This document shows, in pieces, positions 14,270 to 27,068 of a stretch of 64,000 nt of DNA; position 1 is the stretch's first letter; each line of letters begins with the position of its first letter. The notes below the pieces were generated by a model. That model saw only the letters and a list, made by a program, of their open reading frames with translations. It was not told the origin of the DNA and did not search any database. The stretch is from Cristatella mucedo (Eukaryota; Bryozoa; Phylactolaemata; Cristatellidae): NCBI GenBank assembly GCA_009760855.2, contig WPIO01000029.1:1-64000 (forward strand), given 5' to 3'. The position numbers were made by a program, and so were the translations under genes.

Positions 14270-14440
14270 TAAAACAATAATAATAATAGTTATTAGTACA
14301 TTTGTTATAGCACCCTCAGGAGAACTCAATATCTTTCTAGGCACTTTACATTTGCTGTACGTGAGAAAGCTTGATCAAATGGATTAGTAGTGGTAGCATG
14401 CTTAATGAACAAAGCATACTAGTTATCTTGCTTCCTTTGT
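14270..14440 (-). mobile_element. LINE-B 3' end
   Basis: (AAT)n followed by AGCACCCTCAGGAGAACTCA, TTTCTAGGCACTTTACATTT and a short piece of the UTR, reading as the reverse complement of the LINE-B tail. No coding sequence remains. Confidence 0.78.
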
Positions 14441-14669
14441 CGTTCGAGGGTGACATGGTAGTAGCGTTTGATGTCGTGTGTCCCTACTACTGGTAACTTT
14501 CTCTTTATTATCCTATCTACGACTGTCAGGCGGCTGCAACCTATAGGCAGGTGCACCACTCACTGCGACTGCTCGCCCATCTGCTGACTGGCTGGCTCAT
14601 CCTGCCAATCAGCCTATCCTGCCGGGTCTACTTTCGAGCTACAGTTTCCGACCAGGTTTCCCGACATGT

Positions 14670-14830
14670 CTCCCGTTTGGCCATGCATCTACCACTTTCT
14701 CTCTTGTTGCATGAGGGAAGTCTGTTCGTGCTTGCAGTATTCAAACCGAAAGCCTCTTGGGCTTTTGACGTGCGCTATAAGAAAACCCTCCAGCACTAAC
14801 ATTCAGTTGGTCCTCGTGGCCTCACTGTGG
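14670..14830 (+). mobile_element. LINE-A 3' UTR fragment
   Basis: Sequence around TTGTTGCATGAGGGAAGTC, CCGAAAGCCTCTTGGGC and ATAAGAAAACCCTCC aligns with 54325-54440. It contains no coding part. Short 5'-truncated copies of this kind are normal for non-LTR elements. Confidence 0.7.
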
Positions 14831-17088
14831 AGTGACAGACGTCGATACGGCGTGCATTACGAGCATGTGCTCGCTTCATTCTTTTTACGGGTGGTGTGCA
14901 CGGTACGGAGGTCGACTCTTTATGGTTTGCCTGCCATAGATATTGGCCAAAGTCGTCGTCGAGTTGCCGGCAAGCACTTGGCACTGATATTTTATGTCCG
15001 AGGAAAGAGAGGTGCATGCAGCCCACGTGCTTTTTAGCATGTGCGCGAGCACACAAAATAATCCTGTTGAGGAATAAAGTGATACCTTCTTTTTACAACC
15101 CGGCGGTGCTCTGTGTGTGTGTGTGTGTCTGGTGTGTGATGATGGTGTGTGGTGTGTGGTACGTGCATGCAGCGCCTAGTATCTGATTTCGTAGTCGGCC
15201 AGTGCTGCCCTAGCGAGGGCACTTCAGCCACGATTGATGTGCGAGGCATAGCCGCCTTGTTTTCTCCGCTTCGAAATGTCTTTCCGTTCTGGATGCCCCG
15301 TCGTGTGCTACCTGGGCATGGTCACCATGTGGCTTGCGTAACTATTTTCCATAATGCTATTGGCTTTTGCTCCAGCAATGGCAAAAGTTCCCATCCAAAG
15401 TAACTAAGACAGCCGGGCAGCGTGTAATGTCGAGGCCAGCGCTTGAAGTGAAGTGGCAACGAAATGCTTCCAGTGAGGCTGTGCTGCGCTACCAAATATT
15501 ACCTTTATTGCGCTGCCTTCCTTTGCTAATGAGTCGTGCTTTGTCCGGATGGGTGTCACGGACTGCCTTGCTCGTGCTTGCTGCTTAGCAGCGGTCATGT
15601 CGCTAGCCGCAAGCTGACGTGCTGTCGATTCGGCACCGACATGTCTGCTGGCTCTTGCAGCATGATGCTATTGGCTGCCGTCGGTGGTAGCAGCTGCAGC
15701 GCGTCTGTGCGAGACGCACCAGGTCCAGCGAAGCTGTACGGCCGCGACGCCTCCCGACTTGCCAAGCACTGGGCACTAAACACTAGCTGCCTGGACAGCT
15801 GGTGCTGGTGCCCGCTGGTGCTCGGCGGCGGGATGGTCTGTCATTAGGCTCGTGGCGCAGTCGCTGCCGTGTGGCTGTAGCATGGCCCGCACTGCTCGCA
15901 GCAAGCAGCAGGCCTCTTGTTAGTGTGATTGCCGCCGTAGTGGGCCGCGGTCCTGATCATCTGCTGGAATGTCCCCTGCTCTGCCTTCAGGCCAGGTTCG
16001 GTCAAACGTGCCGCTTTGAGGATCAGTAGCCGTGTGCTTTGTTTGCTCTCGCCCTACGGCTGCTTAGCCGCGCATGACCGAGCTTGGCTCGTGGGTGGAG
16101 GGCAGCTGTTCAGGTTTTGGGTCATGCTGTCAAGAACCTCGGCATCCTGTGTTGCCAATTCGTGTGCCAGACTCACCCTCTTTTTCTCTCGGCCAAACGT
16201 ATTCTTGTGCGTGCCTCTGTGTGTGTGTGTGTGTGTGCCTGTGTGTGTGTGTGTGTGGCATGTGTTTGCGGCTGCGTGCATGCATATGTTGCGTGTCGTA
16301 GTGTGGCACCTTGCACTGCTGCTGGCTTGTCTCCATGTCTCCGTTCGCCTGCATGTCCGAGGTGTGTGGCGTTAATAAACAGTGTTATATGAACGGGTAT
16401 CATTCTTGTATCAGTGAGCTTTACTCAAAAGGGCAGCTCTGATATTACCAAATGCTGAAGCTTGCAAGAGGAAGGCCTCTAAAGCTGCTCACGGAGTGCA
16501 ACAGTCGTTATATCATCGTTTCAGCGCTGGTCGTGATGCAACCACAAACTGGTTGACTAAGATGAATGAATGCCTGGTGATTACATCAAGCAGTGTTAGA
16601 TAATATAGATTCATGCTTTATCGTTCGTTGACTTTTACATAGTGCAACCCTTGCATTCATCTTGGTACATATGTCCTCGTTGTTTGGGCGATGATCTCAA
16701 AGAAGAAAAGTAATAAAAACATCGGAACAGCTAACATTCTCGATAATCGGATGCTGGGGTTAGTCTATGTGGAACATGCTTACAAAACCCGACACTCAAA
16801 CTTGGTACTTTATTGAGTGGGTGTTGTGTGTGTGTGTTCGTGTCGTGGTTATTCATTACTCACTCGTCGGGCTGCTGCCGCCCTTGCCTCTGGCTTTGCA
16901 GTTTCGGCAGACTCTCAAGCCTTGTTATCAGCATACACACCACACACACGCAGCGTAACGTTATTAAACTGCCGAAACCCTTTCTGCGCTGTTGTTCCAT
17001 CGTGAATCAGCCTGGTCACAGTTCTGCCTAACACACTGAGTGCCATTGCCAGTGTTCATACAGCCTGTGCATGCGGCAGCATTTAATA
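14831..17088. other. GC- and GT-rich noncoding stretch, possible 3' UTR
   Basis: Frames of about 70-120 codons in several phases, none with motifs. An AATAAA at 16374 on the plus strand suggests a transcript end, without an identifiable coding part. Confidence 0.35.
16217..16260. repeat. Interrupted (GT)n microsatellite
   Basis: Two GT runs separated by GTGCCTGTG; other GT-rich spots are at 15111-15160 and 16830-16846. An AATAAA at 16374-16379 follows and could end an unidentified plus-strand transcript. Confidence 0.9.
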
Positions 17089-17856
17089 CAGTGGTACCTC
17101 GGCTTGCGAGTTTAATTCGTTCCGTGCTGGAGCTCGTAACTCAAATTACTTGTGTGTCAAATCAATTTTCCCCATTGAAATGAATTGAAACGTCATTAAC
17201 CCGTTCCGACCCCCGAAAACACTGCGATTTTGTCACATGTTTTTAAATTAAAAAATGTACTTATAAATACGAATATGTTTTAAAAAGAATAAAATGTCTT
17301 GCAATAAACGGGTTTTATTTATCCTAACTTACAGGAGTAACTTGAAGATCAGACGACTTGAAGGTGCTAATAGAGTTAGAGGAAAAACATGAAATATCCG
17401 AATCTTGTTAACGATTTTTGCTGTTTCTTCCAGCCTTTCCCACTCTCAGTTTATTGGCTTGGCCTTACGGGAATGTGCCGATTTAATTATTCGATGAACT
17501 CTCCACACGATGACTGAAGTACAGTACATACTTAGCTGTTCCTCCCGTAGTCAGATTACGCAGAGTCTGTCTTGTGTGTCCAAGCTCGATGTCACTCGAG
17601 TATGTCTGGGTGCAAACCAACAGGCCTACGCGGCGTCACACCGCATCGTAAGGCAGCGTCTTGAACGAAGGTCTGTTTGCTGCCCTACCATATGGCTTGA
17701 GTAACCCATGCAGTGTGAAAGTGCTCGCGGCAACTAGCGATGGAGTATCTGAAGCTGGCTCGTGAACGATATTTAGCCTCATCAGCAAAACTCGGCAAGA
17801 GACATCTTTTATCTCGAAACACTCATATCAGACACTCGTAAGCCCAGGTACCACTG
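17089..17856. mobile_element. 768-bp TIR DNA transposon, non-autonomous, TA target duplication
   Basis: Starts CAGTGGTACCTCGGCTTGCG and ends with its complement CACTCGTAAGCCCAGGTACC..CACTG; about 21 of the first 23 bases pair between ends. TA dinucleotides flank both ends (17087-17088 and 17857-17858), the signature of the Tc1/mariner/pogo superfamily. Just inside are TTCGTTCCG and GAGCTCGTAACTCAAATTAC, then a second TAACCCGTTCCGACCCCCG block, which recall widespread animal MITE-like elements with these ends. No transposase reading frame is visible; the longest internal ORF is 64 codons. Superfamily is inference from TA and TIR. Confidence 0.85.
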
Positions 17857-20800
17857 TATATCGATTGGTAAACGGTACGAGTTGCCATGGTGTCACTTGG
17901 TTGGCATGCCTACGACAAAGGTTGTATGCATGCTTGCCCTTGCTGTCACGACATGGCGGTGGATGTGAAGAAGATGACATGGTGAGTACATCTTCTTTTC
18001 CTTTGCTATTTAAGAAAAGATACAAACCATCTCCAAGCCATGTGCCAATGCTTCGTCCTCAAGATACACAAAAGTGGTAAGCACTTGCTGCTAGCGCATC
18101 AGCGCGTCGGGTGGTGTGCTCACTCCCTCTGGTGGGTGCCGGATGAGCAGGTGGCGGCGCGTCTTCTGCGACTGGGAAGCGTGTACGCGTACAAGCGACC
18201 CGATGCCGCGTGTCGTGCTGGGCAGCAGGACGGAGGAAAGTGTCGTGCTGGCTTTGACTGCCGGACCCGACACCGAAGAGCCCTCACCGTGGGACTAGTG
18301 CCCGTCTGGGCAACACACCGTCGATGAATGGCGATGGGTATGCAAGCTCGGGCAGATCATTCGTTGTTCTGCTATGTTGTATATCGTCGTCGTCGTAGAC
18401 CATGAGATTTCGGTATGAGGCAGCATTGTGCAATCTAGGAGATTTTCCGTTCATTCTCGAGTTCACCGCTCGGCGGTCGCGCAAAATTCGCCGTAAGGTT
18501 GCTGTGCTGGTGCTCTCGAAGCTGCGTGGATATCTACCGGTCAAGTGTCGTGCTGACTAAGTCAGGTGGTGCAGCATATTCCGTCTGTAGTGCCGTTTTG
18601 TTACTGGTGGCGTGCTTTATGTCGGTGGCTCGCATTTGGTCGTAAGTTGGCGTGCAGGTTTGTGGTGCGACTTTCTTCTTAGCGCTTCTGCTCTCGACTC
18701 AAGAAATTCGTGGCAGGACCGCTGCAGGTTTGCGTGTATACGAGGGCAGACCGACCTGGCCGACGGCCTACCTGCTCCTTGCTGTCTGTGCTGCTGCTGC
18801 CACCCGCATGTGAGCATCTACTGTCTGACACGTGGCTCGAAGTAAATTTGTTTCTACATCCACACTTATTTTAGCGAGTTGAGTGCCCGACTGAACTGAG
18901 ACAGGGCTTTAACAAAGAGAAAACCATATTCTCTCAGTACCGAAGTACAAGTATGACACCACGGCCACGATAGCTGCGTCCCTTTTGCCTCGCACCGACT
19001 TGGAAGCTCCGATACTAGCCGCCGAGGTCTTGGCTCAAGCGTGTAAGGTGCTTGCACTTCCAGGACCTAGTAAACACGAAGCTGTCGTCGATCAGCCGAA
19101 AATATCACCTTCTCACTTAATTTTCACTCCATTTGCTTGTGATACAGCCCATCACTCCCTCACTCTTGAGAATAGAAATTTGTCTCGTGTGATAGCCCCC
19201 TAAGAGACGCCGATGCTCCTCCTATGTAGAGGGTGTTACAAACTGATCTGTAGGAGAAGCAATAATCAAATGCTAAGTGAACTGGCCAAGGTACTCATGC
19301 TTAGATCAGCGTTGCAAAAAGCACCGCGTTATTAGAATATGAATGCAAAACGCCAGCAAGGAGCCACTCTCTGGCTGCTGCTTAGTAGGGTCCTTGGTTG
19401 TATTGTAGTAGCTGCTAAATTAGCACTCAGGTAAGCACTCAGAGCACAAGAAAAGGACCGCACTGACTGCCGTATCACAGCGTGCACTCTCGGGACGTTT
19501 TACAGTTTTCTTAACTCACGAGCATGCACAGCAATTCACGTAGACTGATCTCAGTGGCTGCGTGTGAACAAGTAGGTTTTAGCCACTCTTTTTAATGTCA
19601 AATCAGGCGATGATGTAAGATGTAAGTCAGGAGTCAGTCTCCCGGCTTTGGTGTCTAGGGACGGAGGCACAACCTCCAAGAGATTTGAAGTTCAGGGGGT
19701 TTAGGGTCGGCAGACAACTAATCGACCAGATTCAGCAAAGAGGGTGTGGTGCCAACTGGTCTGATGTGCAAACTAATGCTAGCTAGTACAGCCAGAGCAG
19801 GAGAATGGTAGGGACCTAAGGCAAGTGACAAAATGCGTGAAAGCGATTGTGCCCCTGCTGCTGATGGGCATCTAATGGCAAACTGACGAGATGGAGTGTG
19901 TCAGCTATGGCTTTTGTTTAGTCATTTGTCAGTGGCTGAAGGCGGAGTGCAGCCTGTTTATCTCCAAAATACTGATAATGTCACAGTGGGTTGCATTCAG
20001 GCTTTATGTGTTAGTTGTGCTATAGTGCGCTTTTGGCTTCGCTATTGCTGCCTGTTGTTTTGGATCGCTTCTACGAAACAGAAAATAGCTTCTAGGCTGG
20101 TTTTCTCTGTTAGCTGTGCGCTTTTACCGTATGGACTCGCAATCGACCAGGACTGCAAACAGAGAGACACACACATTTTCAATCCCCGTGTGACTGTGCA
20201 AGCCATGTGTCAGGCCTTCACGCTGTTCTTCATACAAACGTGTGTGACAACGCAAAAGCGGCTTGTTGCTACGTACCATCTGGCCCCACGCACACGGTGG
20301 GTCATTTACTATGACACAAACTGCCTGGCCGATCCAATGACAATTGTGTCGAATGGGAATATGACTGATGATCTCATTGCTGCTATGAGGAATGTGATGA
20401 GGAAACCCTGTGCCACCTACAGTTAGTGAACATGAGGATACTTAAAAAGCAATGACGTCTAAGCTTCGTGAGATTATGATCAGAATGGATCTCGAAAATG
20501 TGACCAGTGTTTATGTGAGTCCCTAATCATCTCAGCACATGTTTTGCATCTTGCCCTTCGAGTAATGTTTTTCTTAATGTGAATAACATTATTTGTGTAC
20601 CTCGAGGTAATTTAAGTCTTCTTTATATCGACTCAGCTTAGGGAACAGCTGGAGGCAGTCTTTCATCGCCAGCCCTGAAAGAGTACAAGAGTTCTATCGA
20701 TGAAGAGATGATTGTTGTGACGATATGAGACGTCTCCTTCTCGCATCTTTGATTTTCTTTCTCTTGGATCAGAATGGAATGCATCGAATCTGGACGAGCT

Positions 20801-22559
20801 TAATAGAACATGGTACGTGTGCTCATTAGTGTCTTCAGTGGCAGAGTGTGGTATGCTGAGTTGGGCGACCCCCATCGCCTTTTAGCTGTGCTATTTCTTT
20901 TGTCCTTTTGGGTGCAGTGTTGGGTCACATTCTGAACGAACGAGAGGAAATTGACAACTTCTTTCTCTGGCCTCTTTACTTAGTACCACACATGGTCGAC
21001 CGTGGCACGACACGCGAAGACACGACTTGCTCAAATATTGGGACACGCTCAGCCACAAAGTTTATTCTCTTCAGTGCTTGTGTGAGTAGTGACATCATCA
21101 GTAGCAGCTTCTGCCACACCGGTTAAGCTTCGCAGTTTACTAATTAGTGTAAACCTCTTTTAGAGAGAGCACTTTGAAAGTGATCGTGGTGCATGTGACA
21201 GATGGGGTGTCCAGCACTGTCTGTAACTCTTCCACTGCTAGGCCAGCTTGCAGCCGTTTGACTCTGCTGTCGCCCAGCTTCTGTGATGTCCCAGACCGCG
21301 CGACTGCTACTGTACTTCCTCGGGTCCACCTCCGTTACGCTGCCGGTTATTAGCCCTTTGCCGATGTCATACGAATCATGCAACTGGAGCTTAGCGAGCG
21401 CACGCACTCTTACGATTCTTGTCCAGTCGACGAAGCTGTTGTGCTGCGACTACCCATGACGGGTTTCGCGGTCCGCCAGCCTTAAGCTGTAAGAAGGCAT
21501 TCTCACACGCGCCAGGTGAGGAAGGCATTTGGCACTGTACTCTGTGCCCTGGTCTTGGCCATAGTAGGTGCGCCATGCGTGTCGGCATGTCTACTCGCCC
21601 TGTCGGAGACAGACTGCCTTTTGTCAACAAACAAAATTGGCGTTGCTAGGGTCCGAGATCGATATCAGTGGACCACACGATTTTCCCTTTTCTCGCTTGC
21701 TTCGATAGCACTCAGCGACTTTGGCGACCGGTGGCGCTCAAAGGTCGCGAGAGCAACCCTCAAGCGTGCAGCGCTGCGTGCTGCCTCGGGCGACGACTGC
21801 AACACTTATGCGTGTCATGGCAAAGTGCTGGCTCTGCGCTGACACGAGCGCGGCACATTCGACAATGGCCACGAGGTCTTCGACTGAGGACAGCGGCTGC
21901 ACTAGCAGGGCCTCGTTGGCAGCCAAACATCGGCTAGATCTGGCGGCTGGCAGTGCTGCAACTCCGGAGCCCTACTGCGGCCGAGGTCGTGGTCGTCGCC
22001 GAGCTCGATGCAAGGACCAAGGGGGTGCTTAATGGGTAATTCGTGCGTGCGTGCTCCGCATGCTGCTCGCCCTGCCTCAGCTACTTAGTGAGCAGCAGCG
22101 TGGTGTCGGAAGAACAGTTCTGCATCGTTTCTAAAGACCTGACCAGCTGTGTGGCAACGTAAAAACTGAACGGCGGCAGTAAGGACAACAAGGAGCTTCA
22201 CCTGAAGTTTGGCAAACTATTAACGGCGCATTACGTTGCTATGCGCTGCAGAGTAAGTCCTCACGCGTTTTCAGCAGGTTCCTCACCCTGACTGGATGTA
22301 TCGGCTGAGGCCGAGCCAAGACGGCAGCAGGAGTCGGAGGGCCCGGAAAGGCATCTGAGTCGTGCATTGGTAAAACGCTGCTCTGCTCGGTGTTTGTTCT
22401 TTTCGAGTGGAGTCGACTCGTGGACTTGTCGCTGGCTGCCAGCAGCTGAACGCTGCAACGTGAAGGCCTAGTTTTAATGCAGCCAATTTTGCGCTCTGCG
22501 CTATGAATCAGGGCTGCACCTTAACCCTGGCATTATGTGTGCCTTCAGCCACAAAGTCT
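17857..22559. other. No confident gene; short GC-rich pockets
   Basis: A 176-codon plus frame (19896-20426) and GC-rich pockets at 18100-18300 and 21700-22030 show splice-like signals but no recognised protein. A possible exon at 20913-21080 is discussed under findings. Confidence 0.35.
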
Positions 22560-22654
22560 ACTCCCTGCCTTATGGAGCTTGACGCTCGCTAGCATCACGA
22601 CGACAGACGGAGGCGAGAATCGCTTCTAGACGCAGCAGAGCAACAGCAGCAGCG

Positions 22655-23656
22655 ATGATGATGATGCAGTGCCATGATGATGATGAGGATGAGCTGATGG
22701 TAACCGCGCAAGGAACATCTGATGAGGCGATGATGCGCACTGCTTTCTTCCAAATGCAGATGACTGATTCTAGCCTGTCATGCCGCCACCGACAGTACCG
22801 ATGTCCGCCACGATGCCGACTTGTCCGCAAAGCGCAGTCGACTCGCCGAGCGTTTCCGGTGTCTGAACTGAAATGGTTTTGGTGCCACGAATCAGATCCA
22901 GCCAGTGCCGACCCGTGGCATGCTGATGTGACTCTGCTGCCGCTTATCGGTCGTGGCGCCTCCTGCCGTTGGTCGGCCAAGTGGACGTCGGCTCTCCGAG
23001 GCGAGAAGTGGCCATCGCCTACTCGCCAGCCTTCGCCTTTTTGCCGCCTTGACGGCAGCAGCGCTCCAGCGTATCCTCCACCTGATTGCGTACGGTCTCG
23101 CCTGTGGCGTGACCTACCTGACGACCGCAGCTTGCGAGTTTCGTCTGGTCAGACTCTGCCGCGCGACCCAGAATGGTTTCCAGCTTACGTCGTTTCAGCG
23201 CGCCTCTGCGGCAACGTGGTGACCTCCGTAGGAGCTGGTGCCGGCTTGGCGGTGCGGCGTGACACTCATTCCCACCCGATGTGCTGTCGGCTTCGCTGGC
23301 TGAAACCACGCGGACGTCGCCCTGCAGGGTGGCGGGGCAGAGACTCGTCGCCAGCCCAAGCGCACGCTGCGTGCCGACTCCCGGGATCGCGTGGTGTTGC
23401 TCGTCGGAGGAGCCACTTGCCAGCCCTGCACCAGCCCGACCTGCCAGGAAGGAGCGTGTTCGATAGAAGCGAATGCGGCAGGCCCGGCAGCCTGGGTGGA
23501 TCTGGCGGCTTGGCTACGCTGCGGAGGACATTCATGGAGGCCAGGCGCCCGTTCGCCGGCAAGAAGGTTGTCACTCCAGTGTCTGAGCTCACGCGCAGGC
23601 TCAGCGCCTTGACCTGCTGCCTCCGCCACTACTCCAGAGGTCGTCGGTGCTGGTAG
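22655..23656 (+). other. 333-codon open reading frame in a GC-rich island, unassigned
   Basis: The longest closed ORF in the window. It begins in a GATGAT microsatellite (Met/Asp-rich start) and becomes Arg-, Cys- and Pro-rich; the last third (VFDRSECGRPGSLGGSGGLA, KKVVTPVSELTRRL) looks most protein-like. All six frames of this island are fairly open because of base composition, and minus-strand ORFs of 136 and 155 codons overlap it. No domain, helix or family motif is visible. It could be a terminal exon, a 3' UTR or noncoding. Confidence 0.2.
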
Positions 23657-24649
23657 CATCACTGCTCAGCCGTGTGCACTCGTTGCCCGAGCAGGCTTGC
23701 ACTACCACCGGTGGCGTGAAGCCGACGACAGGCCAGGCTCCTTGCAGGTCGTCATGGCGTGGAGCTACTGGCCTGCGCCTGGGACAGTGATGAAAGTGAG
23801 GAATTCGAAGAAAGGTTGGGGCCTACTTCTTACGGCTTTGCTAAGTCGAAGGCTACAGTGCTTCCGGTTGAGGCCGGACTGAAAAGCCAAGGGTGTTACT
23901 CTCATTCAGCGTGCGGCTTTCTTGGCCTCACGTATTTCCTGTCTCAGCTGTGAACCATTGTCGTCGGTTCCGCGCTCATCGCTGCACTCTGGTCGCTCCC
24001 GCAGGTCGTAGGCCCAGCCTGTTCTTCAGCCATACTTTCAGATCAGTGCTACTGGCCACCTGCGAAACTTTTTCTCTCTAACGGGCCTGCCTGACCCTGT
24101 ATCTCAACGATTTCTGTGAGGACGACAAACATATCGACCTCGTCCGCCAATGACTTGCGGCTGGTCGGCGCTGGACGTCCTACGCCATTGCCCACTTCGA
24201 TATGCTCTTCGCTGCGCTAGTTACTCCTAACTATGCCGATGCACTTGACACCATTTGTTTTAGGGTAAGAAGTTAGGTGGGCATTGTAAGACTGCAGCGA
24301 AAGTCGCGCTTGGGCCTTTGATGTCACTATGGAGAATCGATCAGCTATCCAGCCGTGACATTCCAGTTACCACACGGTTATTCAGTATTATTCTGGCGAT
24401 CAGATTGACGTAGACATAATTTCAGGGTAGCCCATTACGGTCTTAGTCAAGGCTCACATCTAGGTCAATTGTCAGAATGCAGTGCCTCCTCGCGCGATTA
24501 GCAGTATTACAACTAGAGACACCACGTGTTCGGCTTTCCATTGAATGACACGTGCAAGATGGCATAGCAACTTGACTCAACCAGTGCTTGATCTTGATGG
24601 TGTTGAGCCTCCCTAGCAAAAAGCTTTGGAAATCTTGCTTGCTGCTATC

Positions 24650-24810
24650 AAATTAAATTAAATTAAATTAAATACTAGCTGATTCAACACCTCTTTTGTA
24701 GTGAGCACATCACCATATACAGCGGCAATAAAGGATCGCCTGCTGCCATGAGATCGAACTCGCATGACTTTGGGACCCGAGGTCGTGCGCCACATCACCT
24801 AGTCATGCAT
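24650..24810 (-). mobile_element. SINE2 copy with (AATTA)n tail
   Basis: Plus-strand (AAATT)n at 24650-24672 is the 3' tail. TAGCTGATTCAACACCTC, CGGCAATAAAGGATCGCC and TGAGATCGAACTCGCATGAC (B-box region) follow, ending in CCACATCACCTAGTCATGC. The tail sequence differs from the (ATT)n of other copies. Confidence 0.72.
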
Positions 24811-25336
24811 CGGCCCATCCAAATGTGTAGTCCGAGGTGTTAGGTTGTTGCAAAGAGCACAGTTGGCTGGCCCACACGCGGGGCTGCCAACGTCTGTCTC
24901 CCTGCACCACCCGCTTGCACCTCGGTCCTGGAAGGCTGCGCAGTGGCAGCACCAGTGCCGCACTGAGCCTCCACAAAGATGCCGTCCTCCTCTTGGCTGT
25001 CATGGAGGCTTCTGAGCAGTCGGTGCTTGAGAAGCGCAACGCTATTTCGTGGGTGGCGGATGCTTTGAATTGGGAAAGTTTCTACAAATTTCACCGGACA
25101 ACCTTGATTTAGCTTTACTGTAAATCAGTTTAAAGGTCGGTGTTTGTGTGTAGCTGTGGCAGTTGCTATTCGAAAGCTTCTCGCCGGACGAGGCGCCACC
25201 GCACCGCCTCGCTCTCCCCCTAAACGCACCGACCAGTCAGCTCATTTAATCTGCCATCGTTTGGTATGCAACAACCAAGGTGTGCATCGACCGGTAACGG
25301 TCTTTTCGAGCTTTCTCTTATTACCGGCTTATTGTA

Positions 25337-26190
25337 ATGCGCTCTGTGAAATTTGCACTCCTGAGGACGAACTCTTGGACGGCGGCCTCAGGCGCCGAGA
25401 ACTCATGTGCTATCTTCTTTTTTGGCATTCCCACCAGGCTGATTGGTGACGAGGCTGTGGCCAGCGCCTCAGGAGCACCTGGTCCAGCGTTCGTCAGCCT
25501 GAGGTCTGCCGCGCCTTTGCGGACGGATGGCAGCTACGCCGTCAGCTGCCCTGCAGCCGATCGGCCCAGCGTGCGTGAGCGCCGGCTCCGCCAGCCTCCA
25601 GCAGCCAGACCGCCAGCAGCGCGCGAGCAGACTGCGGCTTTCCTTCCTCGACGACCATTGCTGGGCCCCATTGCCTCAAATGCGATCTGCCACCGCGGCC
25701 TGCCCTCATCGAGCAGCGGGGAGTTCTCAGCCGTCAGCAACGAGGCGCATTTTCGGCAGCGGTGGCATGGCGGCCAGAGCCTCAGCCCAGGCGCAGCCCT
25801 GCCCTGCTGTCTTGCCGCTGGCAGTGTACTGCTATGGGCGACAGCGTCAAGTTGTTCCTCAGTAGTGGAAAGCCCGGACAGCGAGCCGCAGCAAATCAAG
25901 TCAAATCTGCTCCTGCTCGAAGTCGTGTTTGCGCCAGCGGTTGCTCGTCGTCGTCCTCCTCTTTCGCCAGCTCTCCGGTGGAGTGTGTGGATAGTGTGCT
26001 TTTGCCCGGCTCGTAACCGGGCGTAGTGGCATGAACCATTGCTCCCACCAGTTGCTTGCTGAACCTTCGACCATCAAACACAGCTCGTGGAGCTTCAGTA
26101 ACCTCTCCTCGTCCCCCCACCTACATCCTGGCGTATTCGGGTTACCGCCGGTCTATTAACCAATTTTATTATTGGTTGGCTAATAAAGCG
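25337..26190 (+). other. GC-rich island with overlapping ORFs and an AATAAA signal
   Basis: A 229-codon frame (25337-26026) and two overlapping plus frames (25527-25865, 25762-26016) have GC-rich third positions; AATAAA follows at 26182-26187, about 160 nt after the stops. Together they look like the 3' end of a plus-strand gene, but the frame cannot be chosen and no family is recognised. Ala-, Ser- and Pro-rich throughout. Confidence 0.25.
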
Positions 26191-26399
26191 AGAAGCCTCC
26201 GCTTCATAGTATAATTGTAGCTCACACGAACTTTAATTAATTCGACAGGTACCTGCAGTAGCAGCGTTTGTGTGTCATTTCAGCGTAATACTGGCCTCAA
26301 ATGCGCTATATGGCTTCTTCTGCACAGGTACTGTAATGCTTCGGGCTCAGTGGCTGGAGGGCTTTGACAGTGTGTTCCTTCATCTACACTCTGCTACAT

Positions 26400-27015
26400 G
26401 GCAGCTGCCGATTTGAATGCATCTTTTTGTGAGCAGCAGTCTTTTTTCTTTCTGCCCCACCTAGTTCACTGCTGTTGCACTCCGTCCCTCCCGGTGCCAG
26501 TTGCATGTCCTCGACACACGGTTCATGTGTTTGCCCACGCTAGTTTCTTGGCTGCGTCATTTGCTGTTTCGTTTTTCAGTCTGCTCCATTCCACTCGGCT
26601 CTGCTTGCCGCCGTAACGGTCGAGCTGACACATTGCTGCGGCACCATTGCGGCACACTCTTGCACTGCTTCTCGTCCGTTGTCTCTTACCATAACTTTTT
26701 ATTAGGGTGGCCCAGCTCTTGTTCATCCTCAGCATCAGCTTTGCATTTCCGGAGGTATCATCATCCCCTGTTGGCAAGACCAGTCGTGTCGACTGCTCTG
26801 TTGTGTGGCGCGTGCTTCGCATACCAACTCTTGCCTACAAGCTCACGCTACAGCAGTAGGCGTGTCGGACTGATTAGGTGGAGCAGTCTGATTGGTACTC
26901 GGGTACCATTTCCGCCTGTCCACATTCGCACCAGAACCGGGCGTTCGGGATTACTGCTGCTATAGCTGTTCTTACATCGGTGGCAAGACGACATGCAGTT
27001 CTGTGTGTGTGTGTG

Positions 27016-27068
<53 letters not shown>

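Noticed and set aside
17865-18298. Three-exon model ending EEPSPWD, with in-phase introns at 17982-18014 and 18077-18150
   Set aside because: The first intron would be only 33 bases and is itself an open in-frame 11-codon stretch; the 5' exon abuts the transposon end; no homologue is recognised.
19896-20426. 176-codon plus-strand ORF
   Set aside because: Within chance expectation, mixed composition, no domain, and no convincing flanking splice or poly(A) signals.
20453-20812. Short exon-like pieces (a SKLREIMIRMDLENV segment, an SPALKEYKSSIDEEM segment and a 41-base exon)
   Set aside because: Individually tempting donors and acceptors, but phases do not combine into one consistent chain with the 20913 exon, and no family match is certain.
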